A program made the translations under genes and the position numbers. A DNA stretch of 64,000 nucleotides from Dipetalonema caudispina (lineage: Eukaryota; Nematoda; Chromadorea; Rhabditida; Onchocercidae), in assembly GCA_013365325.1 (NCBI GenBank), contig JABVXV010000006.1, positions 372,001 to 436,000 of the forward strand, in the 5' to 3' direction. Positions 56,365 to 64,000 of the stretch are shown here, piece after piece. How positions within the stretch are numbered: the first letter of the stretch is position 1; each line of letters starts with the position of its first letter. Below the pieces are notes generated by a model. That model was not told the origin of the DNA, did no database searches, and was given only the letters and a program-made list of their open reading frames with translations.

Positions 56365-57923
56365 TTTTGAATCTGTAGTAAAAAATCCTCATCGACAGAT
56401 CTGAGCAATCCAAAATAACAAGTACAGATGTTGTGTTTTATTTTTTTATAACTTTCTACAAATTTTTTTTTTTCTACAATCATGTTTAAACAAACTTCTC
56501 TATGATTTTGAAAATTTTAAGTGAAATTTAATATGACTATTTCTGAGATTTACAAATTGATAGAGTTGAAACAATTGAATTCATAAACAGGCGGAAGAAT
56601 GAGACGCTTAAAATCAAACGAGAATTTCAATTTCTGATTTATCATAAAATCTAAGCTCAAATTGTTTGGCCCATGTTGACCATGCAATACTGCAGAACAA
56701 AATGTGTTTTGTTGTAGCGTTGTAATTCAACGAAATAATTGAATTCCATTTATTTCAATTATAATTCAAATTGTTTAAAGTATAGAAATGAAGTAATTAT
56801 GTGCTCACTTGATGAGGTTGAATTAGGACGATTAAAAAGTTTAAATTTGTCATTAAATGAAAAACTAAATTCAATTTATGTAAGATTTGAAGTGACAATA
56901 GACAAAGAAGTAAAGAAGCATGTTGAATTATGATCATTTATGGACAAACTATTTTTAACAATTCACAGCACAAAATATATATTTATCTTCTTTAATTACA
57001 ACTGATCGTTCTGAATGATCAATTATGAAATTCAAAATCGATAAATTATGAAAATATGTTTTATACTTTGTCTTTATTGAGAAATAATGACACGTTTACC
57101 AGTTGTTATTTAATATCCTTTTCAAAACCATTGAGAAGATGACCAATGGCCATTTGGGGTTGGAAAGGTCGAAGTTATAGTGCTACAGAAGGGGACGAGA
57201 GAATACTGGCGGCAAAGATGACATTTGAAGATGATGGTGGTGGTCGTCTTGATTCATTGAACATTTTTGTCCAGCTTTGACTCCTTAACTCTGAATATAC
57301 TCTTATAAGCCTTTCTATCTTTACCTATCCTAATCAAGAATCTTCAATTCTAACCGTTATAGCAACGGTATCTCACGCACGTCCCGTCATTTACGTGAGA
57401 TGTGTAGGTTTAGTGGGGGATAAATACGTGGCACTAATTGACATTAATGTTTATGTTTTCCTCTTTTTTTTTTTCAATTTAGCACTTAGATTGAATTTGT
57501 GTTTGTTGTGAAAAGTTATTTTAATTCCATTACATTTATTGATTTAGAAATATTTAAAAGTAATTGTTTCAGTTGTTGATTGATAATAAATGAAGGGGAA
57601 GGAATGCTCTAGTCTCAAACGGGGACAGAGGCAAATGAGTTAGGACAAGGCTAACATGTTAGCAGTTATTATTAATCTTGGTATTTTCACAGTCTTCGAG
57701 ATTAAATCTATACCAGTTATTGCAATTATTAGTATATAATTGATGAAGTACTAGGATGGATTAAAGGTGTGGCAGTACTTAGAAATGGTAATTATCAAAG
57801 TGTCATTTCCATGAATACTGGGAAAGTTCCAGCTGACCAAGGGTCATTCATGTCTTTGTCAAAGAGAGGACGATATAAAAATGTAAAAGTGCGAATAATT
57901 TTAGGAAAGAATAGAGTTCAGAC
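56365..57923. other. Divergent promoter region between the small gene and RACGAP1
   Basis: Genes point away from each other across 1.55 kb. Contents: a plus-strand frame of 64 codons at 56739-56933 (probably chance), a GC-richer 44-codon frame at 57146-57280, an inverted repeat at 57370-57401, and pyrimidine tracts. It should contain the RACGAP1 promoter. Confidence 0.4.
57370..57401. repeat. Perfect 8-bp inverted repeat upstream of RACGAP1
   Basis: ATCTCACG, 16 spacer bases, then CGTGAGAT, in a locally GC-rich segment about 0.5 kb before the RACGAP1 start codon. It could be a palindromic regulatory site or chance. Confidence 0.5.
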
Positions 57924-60900
57924 ATGGATAAAATTGTATGCAGCGGCAGATCTCGCGAAATTCTTAAGGAGTATAACGAAAACAATAACGTCGCGGTTTC
58001 TTTAATTGAGAGACAAAACCAAATGGGTATTTCTTGCACTTCCTATTTTCTGTTATCCTAACGTCAAGTATTACGAATGTATCAGAGTGTGAGAAGTAGT
58101 GTTTCAGACATATTGAAAGTTCTTGATTTATTGGAACAAATGAGACAGAATTGGAATTATGAAAAATTGAGAGCGGAAGCTATGGAGGAGGAGCTTGACC
58201 AGAGGAATAAAGAAAAAGAGTAAGTTTTTTTTAAATGAAATGTAGAAAATTATGCAGATTTTCATTAGCTTCTTAGCTTAATTTTCCATCAGAATTTATA
58301 TGTAAAAATTAGTGCATGTTTGGTTTATTTCATTTCGTATTCTTTGCTCTTCACCGTACAATCTGTTCTTCACTCATTTCGGATATCTCTTACTGATTTT
58401 CGGAAAATTTTCACATATTTTGATTGTGAATCGTTTTCTGTCATGCTTTTTATGAGGTTTGCATTCATGAATTGCGAGAGCTTCTATAATGTGAGTAGTT
58501 TTGAACATGGTCAATTTTAGCGGACTGCGAAAAGAAATTCGGATGTATAGGGAGCAGCTTCGTGATGCTCGAACCCAGATCGCAGCACTGATGTCTGACA
58601 AGAAAAGCATGGAATATGATATTGCTGAATGGGAAAGGAAATTCGAGCTTGTCAGTGATCTTCTGAAGGTTATCATTTCATTAGAGTGTTATCAGTACTA
58701 TCGATGAGGTTGAAATGAAACTGAATTCATTACGTTTGGAAGCATCCTTTGCGTCTGATCAAACATGATTTTTTTAGGACCAGTCACATTTAAGCATAGA
58801 GGATCGACAGAGATTGTTTGCGAATGGCAGCATACTAACCAAAAAACCTGTAACACTACGAGAAATTCGTAGTACACGTCCAAGTTTCTCGCGTGGCTCG
58901 TCAGATGGAGAAAACATAGACTACGACAAAACTGTCGATACATTTGATATTTCATCAGATGAAATGGACGAATCACGTCTGCGGAATGGAAAAGTTTACA
59001 GGAGGCAAGTAATATCAGTTTATTTGATTCAGTTTCAGTTGGTAAAATTATTGAAAAAAAACTTTTAATGTCGTTTGTTTCTCAATTTCAGGTCACGTAG
59101 CACGATTTCGCTGACAACAAAACGTGTCTCAGCAGTGGCCAGCAAGCGACCAATGCAAAGCATGCTAATAGACACCGTTAAAGAGGAAGCGGTAAGATTC
59201 AATGTAATTTGTTTAATGGTATGCTTTCAGAGTTGTCATTACTATTCGACATTCCTGTACAGTCACTATGTCTTTAATTTCAGTGCAAGCTTCACTTAAC
59301 TATAACACTCCAAGTATTCAATAAGTTTTAGGAAACACCTTGTAAACGATCGAAAGATGGGAAAGAAACACATATTACAACAATGACCACAATGAATGCT
59401 GAAAGCAATAAATCACCTACAGCTAAAATAGCTACCAGACGTTCAATGAACCGTTCATTATCTGCAGCTAATATTCTCGATGTCCGTAAGATTGCTGTGT
59501 TGATTTTTTTACTGCTTATCAATTAATTCCTTTCCATTCTCCGTAGTTCAAAACAGAAAACTCGAATTCGAATTTTCAAAGATGTTTTTTCGAGTATTCT
59601 AACTTCAAGCTGTTCGCGGATTAAATAAGGCACACCAAAAGACTGATGTTGAAAATATTATATATTTCCAGAAGTCAGAAGAGACAACGATCTTGCCAAC
59701 AAATATATTGACACCAAAATGTGGAACCAGTTCAATCGATCTGTTAGTTTTTTATCTCTAGAACTGAATATTAGCATTTCTTCGTAAACTGTACCCTGCG
59801 AGACATGTCTTTTACTGTATCTAGCACCATATTTTTTGGCGTTGTTAGACTCACACGAGTATTGACAATATTTTTAACTGAATTGTTTCCTGACAACAAT
59901 ATCATGCCTAGTACTCTCTTATCGTTTGTTTATTAACATCTACAATCTGAACAGCATGGAGAATGATTAAGTATAAATAACGGTAGTTATTTTTCTTGGG
60001 AATTTTTTCGAACATAGACTGAACAGTCTAAATTATTTTGCACGTAGATTTCACTACCAATGGCTATTACTTTTCCTATATTAACGAATCACTTCGTCTA
60101 ATTCTTCCAAACTCTCGTTAACAACAGACTGCCTGAATCATTCACAAATGCAGTAAATTTGTAATAAGAAATCACTGGCCGATCTACTACATTTGTCTAT
60201 CGCAAAATGAAGTTTTTTCTTAAATCAAATTCTGCAAATCACATATTATTACGACAATAAGGAATTTGTGTGTATTTTAAATTACATTTCCAAGCAAAAA
60301 TCTTTCAGTTTATCTGACATTTTTCATTAGATTTTCTGAATATATTAGAAAATACTCTTTCCTAATCTATCTTTAGTCTGAAAATGATAATGAAGTTAGC
60401 TTGAAGATCATATAATGGGGAATGAGAAGAATGTTCGAACTGAAAAAGACTGTTTTTAGTTACAGTTGACTTAGTGCCTATGAAATTCAAAGACTGATGT
60501 AATGAATTTTTATTAGTTTCAAAGAAGGAAGAATATACTATATTAATTCCGCAAATATCAGTAATATTTATATCATCAGTATAGTACTGCTGGTTTACGG
60601 GTTAGATTTGTGGATATTATTATTTGCATTATTTAGCGTCGATAGAGTAAAAAGTATACTTATTGTTTGAAGTTAAACAACGTTTGGATTTGGCAAATCC
60701 GAACGTCTTTTATTAATATTTGTTCACCCAATAATGTAATATTACTCACATAAGAGTCATCAGATCTAATGCGTATGTAAATGTATTCAACGCTGGAATA
60801 ATGCACAAGAACAAAAGTACAAGAAGAATTTATAAGACTTGCCACAGGTTGTCTTTTTCATAGTACTGAATTTGTCTTATGAAATTTTTCCCGAGACAAA

Positions 60901-63137
60901 ATTTCAAAATCTTCTGCTGCATGGTTTTTTAATTTGGATTGAAACTTCTGCTTAGTTTAATAGCATGTGTTTCTTCTACACTTGGAATGCGAAAAGGTAC
61001 TTGAAATGTAACATTTAATTTAGAAAATATTGTTTCAGCTGTTGATTTTTCCAGCAAAATTAATTATATAAACCGAAATCGATTTTAAATATATGTAAAA
61101 AATCTTTTTAAAGGAGAACTCCACTCAGTGGTACAAAAACTTGGACTCATGGGGCATCAATCTCGACACGCCCACATACATACACTAATCACAGTTCAAT
61201 TCTTGGAGATCACTGCGAGGTGTGTAATGGGTGGATTGGAATTGCTGGAAAACAAGCTTACAAATGCTGCGGTAGTCCTTTTGAAGTCTTATAAAGTGCA
61301 AATTTATTTCCTCAAAAAATTGTTCTTACACTCTACATTAATTTAAGCGAAGTAGTTGTCGTTGAAAGTTGGTCTCTTGTTTTTTTAAGTTATGAGAAGA
61401 AATTTAGTTCTCCAATTATGTTGTTGAAGTTCATGACTCTCTTTAATTATTTATTTTTACATTCGTAACAATTTTTCAGATTGCGGTTTACATATCCATA
61501 AAGCATGCATCGATAATGCACCTGTGCCTTGTGTACCACGAACTCCAACAACTCGCACACCTGCTAAACAACGTCCGCGCTTGAAGGATTTGTGTCCTTC
61601 TACGCAGCCTATGATACCACCAATTCTTATTCATTGCATTTTGGCTCTAGAAAAGAATCGACTATGTTCAGAGGGTATTTACCGAATTCCTGGGTAATTT
61701 ACTGAATTCTCTATGTTTATATCAGCCTTGGAAAACTTTGCAGAAACATATGAGTTAAAATAATTTAAAAAGTTCCGTGTAAGATTTTCTTGCTTCGATT
61801 ATTTTCCTATAATTTCCAGGGAGGATAGTCAGGTTCAGAAACTATTAAATGAATTTCAAAATGGTCGCTTCGTTCCGAAATTAGACTATTACGACACGGA
61901 AACAATAACGAGCTGCATTAAGCAATTTTTAAAGAAGCTACGAGTTCGTTCGATGAATATTTTTTGGTTTTCTCCTAAATACATTTTTTGTTGTTACGAT
62001 TAGATTATTAAATCCTGTTAAATATACAGAATCCTTTAAATTCCAACTTATAGGATCCAGTAATTCCGAGCACATCGTGGGAGGAATTTGTTAATGCTGC
62101 CCGAACGGGTGATATTGAAGCTCTAAATCATGGCATTATGGATTTACCGTATCCGAATCGAGACACACTGGCTTTTCTTTGTGCTCATTTTCAGAAGGTT
62201 GTTTGTCAGAAAATTATAGAGGAAAAACACAGCTATTGAAGTTTTTTGATTTTCGAAGCCTTACATCTCCTTTTCATTATATAATGAGTCATGGATCTCG
62301 ACCATTAATAAAATATCATCTAACCTCTAACATCCTACCGTTTTTTTGAAGTGGAATTCGAGAAAATTTGGGAAAATTGAACTTCACTATGTTTTGATTT
62401 AATACCTTTCACTGCTGTCCTTCAATTTTCGTTTCAGATTTGTGATAATTGCATTCAAAACAAGATGCCTCGAAACGTCCTAGCACGTTGCGTTGCAACT
62501 GTGATTGTAGGCCCAGCCCCTCCACATGTAGTGAAAGATGATGAAGAAAAAAAGCAGGTTACTGCAAAACTTCTTTAAATGAATTTAGATATTTAATTAT
62601 CCGAATGAATTTTTTACCTCGTGCGGTTGTGTGAGAGATACAAAATGAATTTTTAAATATTGAAGGAAGTACAATAATAAAAAAGAGTAAAGAAAGAAAC
62701 GTAATTTGATACTTGTTTTGCAGATAATGGTAATGTCAGCTCTGCTCAAAATGCCTTCACACTACTGGCCTAAGTTCTACAGTTTTGATAATGGCATACC
62801 ATTGATCAACAACCCCAAATGGTAGCGATTTTATAAAGTAAAACAAAGATAATAAAGCAGAAGAAATTTTTTTTTAGCATTATCAGAAACGTCTCAAGCT
62901 TTATTCCGTTTTCTATATCAATTTAGCAAAAAAAAAAAGAAAAAAATGAAGAAAGCATGCATCATGGAAGTCTTTTTCAGCACATCACATGACAATAAGG
63001 AATCTGTGAGGACCCCGTACAAGAATCCAAATAAATCAATTCTGGGACCAGTTGAAACTCCACCATCTGGGCAAAAAACAAAGACGTACCAACCGAAAAT
63101 ATCAAAACGAAAGCATTTCCTTGGCGACATTTTTTGA
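57924..63137 (+). CDS. cyk-4: Rho GTPase-activating protein RACGAP1/CYK-4 (centralspindlin)
   Basis: With kinesin-6 (MKLP1/ZEN-4) this protein forms centralspindlin, which bundles midzone microtubules and controls RhoA in cytokinesis. Fourteen exons: 57924-58026, 58069-58219, 58521-58668, 58778-59004, 59092-59191, 59332-59485, 59679-59742, 61114-61271, 61480-61693, 61820-61943, 62054-62197, 62438-62557, 62724-62821, 62981-63137; 1962 nt, 653 residues (human 632). Residues 1-135 are coiled coil. A Ser/Thr/basic region follows. The C1 zinc finger spans about 337-386 with exact His-x12-Cys-x2-Cys spacing and ends HKAC...PC. The RhoGAP domain runs from about 405 to 590; GIYRIPG holds the catalytic arginine finger (Arg437), with [10 protein letters not shown] later. 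The C terminus has the conserved LGPVETP. An acceptor-like GTTCAG lies just before the ATG. The fourth intron must use a GC donor (AGGAG|GCAAGT), because the nearby GT donor would give a stop. Confidence 0.95.
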
Positions 63138-64000
63138 ACTTGCTTTGTTTCATGTTTTTTTGACACTTGGTTTGCTTCATGTGAAAATTTATTCCTTTTG
63201 GTGTGGTTTTCAAAAGCAATTTTAAAGGCTTTCTATAAGGTTAATTTTTTCAAAAGAGAACTCACAATCTTTTTTTTTGGGGAGGGGATAGGGTCATTCA
63301 ACAGCATCGACATTTGTTTGATGACATATTTCCTTTTATAACTGTACACGTCATTAAATTAGAGAACAACTTATCAGTATATTTAAAAGAGCACATCAGC
63401 CTTGTTTACGCTTAAATTTATTCTATGAGCACATTTCAAAAAATACATTTTTTAGTGTAGCTTACATGGGATTCTCTTTCACTCAAACTGATCTTCATTA
63501 GTTGAGCTGGATTCTTCATATCTCGTAACATTCCATTCATTATTTTCTGACATAACCTTCTTGATAGAGCTCATCCTTATGTAATTGAAACAAAGATATA
63601 TTTCATTTAAGTTTATTTTGAGGTTTTTGCGAATAGTTCTATGCCTGACATGTTATTATCACAAGGCGTAGTTTACTGGACATCTTGCTGATGGCAGTAC
63701 AATGTGGAAACGTCACTCAAAAAGCTCTGAAAATTTTGCTTCTCATAATCATAAAAAATTTTAATAAGCAGTGAGTTAGATTTGATTCAAATTTGCAAAC
63801 TGAAAAGCCAAGTTTACTCCAAATAACATTATTCAAAGTAAAAATAAACATTTTGGTGATAATAATTTGGCCATATGAATGTAATAGTGAAATGTTTAGC
63901 ACAAGTAGTCGTGTTTTTGTTTTCTCTATATATCATATTCTTTGATGATCGTTATGGAATAACATTGTGTAGATATTACCGCGCTTTTCATTATCATCCT
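63138..64000. other. Downstream flank of RACGAP1
   Basis: AT-rich apart from a short G-rich patch near 63280. It contains the RACGAP1 3' untranslated region and, on the minus strand, a possible terminal exon (63479-63566) with an AATAAA at 63422-63417. Nothing else seen. Confidence 0.4.
63417..63566 (-). CDS. Possible terminal exon and poly-A signal of a gene continuing beyond the window
   Basis: A minus-strand frame ending at TGA 63481-63479 encodes SENNEWNVTRYEESSSTNED and QFE, preceded by the acceptor-like TTATGTCAG. An AATAAA lies about 57 bases after the stop. The acidic, Ser-rich end looks like a protein C terminus, but the piece is short. If real, the rest of the gene lies to the right and converges on RACGAP1. 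Confidence 0.25.

Noticed and set aside
61128..61346. Plus-strand frame [18 protein letters not shown]
   Set aside because: Wrong frame of the C1-domain exon; the correct frame gives the Cys/His zinc-binding pattern.
62918..63219. Minus-strand frames near the RACGAP1 3' end
   Set aside because: Antisense of the last RACGAP1 exon, whose LGPVETP motif is conserved.

Overview
This window looks like nuclear DNA of a nematode, most likely a filarial worm. It is very AT-rich. Exons are short (about 30-400 nt), introns carry TTTCAG/TTTTAG-type acceptors, and several start codons sit a few bases after an acceptor-like CAG, as expected for spliced-leader trans-splicing. The best clue to the lineage is at 51.2-52.0 kb: the decayed remains of two neighbouring alphaproteobacterial (Wolbachia-like) genes. 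All names rest on reading the translations and splice phases by eye; no database search was run.

Layout. (1) 0.46-10.8 kb, minus: a multi-exon gene of unknown function with two tandem YYDP-type aromatic repeats, a 5.3-kb intron holding an unexplained coding-like exon, and an uncertain 5' end. (2) 10.8-31.1 kb: a 20-kb AT-rich stretch without a recognisable gene. It holds GA/CT, TA and TTA repeats, one strong hairpin and a few GC-richer exon-like islands. (3) 31.2-36.1 kb, minus: UFL1, the UFM1 E3 ligase. (4) 37.1-41.7 kb, minus: COG2, a Golgi tethering subunit, directly upstream of UFL1. (5) 43.2-47.5 kb, plus: a DDX5/DBP2-type DEAD-box RNA helicase with tRNA-headed SINE-like elements in introns 1 and 3. 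(6) 48.6-50.3 kb, minus: protein-L-isoaspartate O-methyltransferase with an unusual N-terminal signal-like extension. (7) 51.2-52.0 kb: bacterial ppsR and rpmJ pseudogenes. (8) 53.5-55.2 kb, minus: a REEP5/Yop1-type ER-shaping protein, with a small unidentified spliced gene just upstream (55.8-56.4 kb). (9) 57.9-63.1 kb, plus: the centralspindlin RhoGAP (RACGAP1/CYK-4). (10) The last 0.9 kb may hold the 3' end of a further minus-strand gene.

Most complete genes are conserved housekeeping functions: ufmylation at the ER, Golgi tethering, RNA remodelling, protein repair, ER shaping and cytokinesis. They do not form one pathway. For seven models, spliced exon lengths add up to whole codons with matching phases at every junction, which is strong internal support for those structures.
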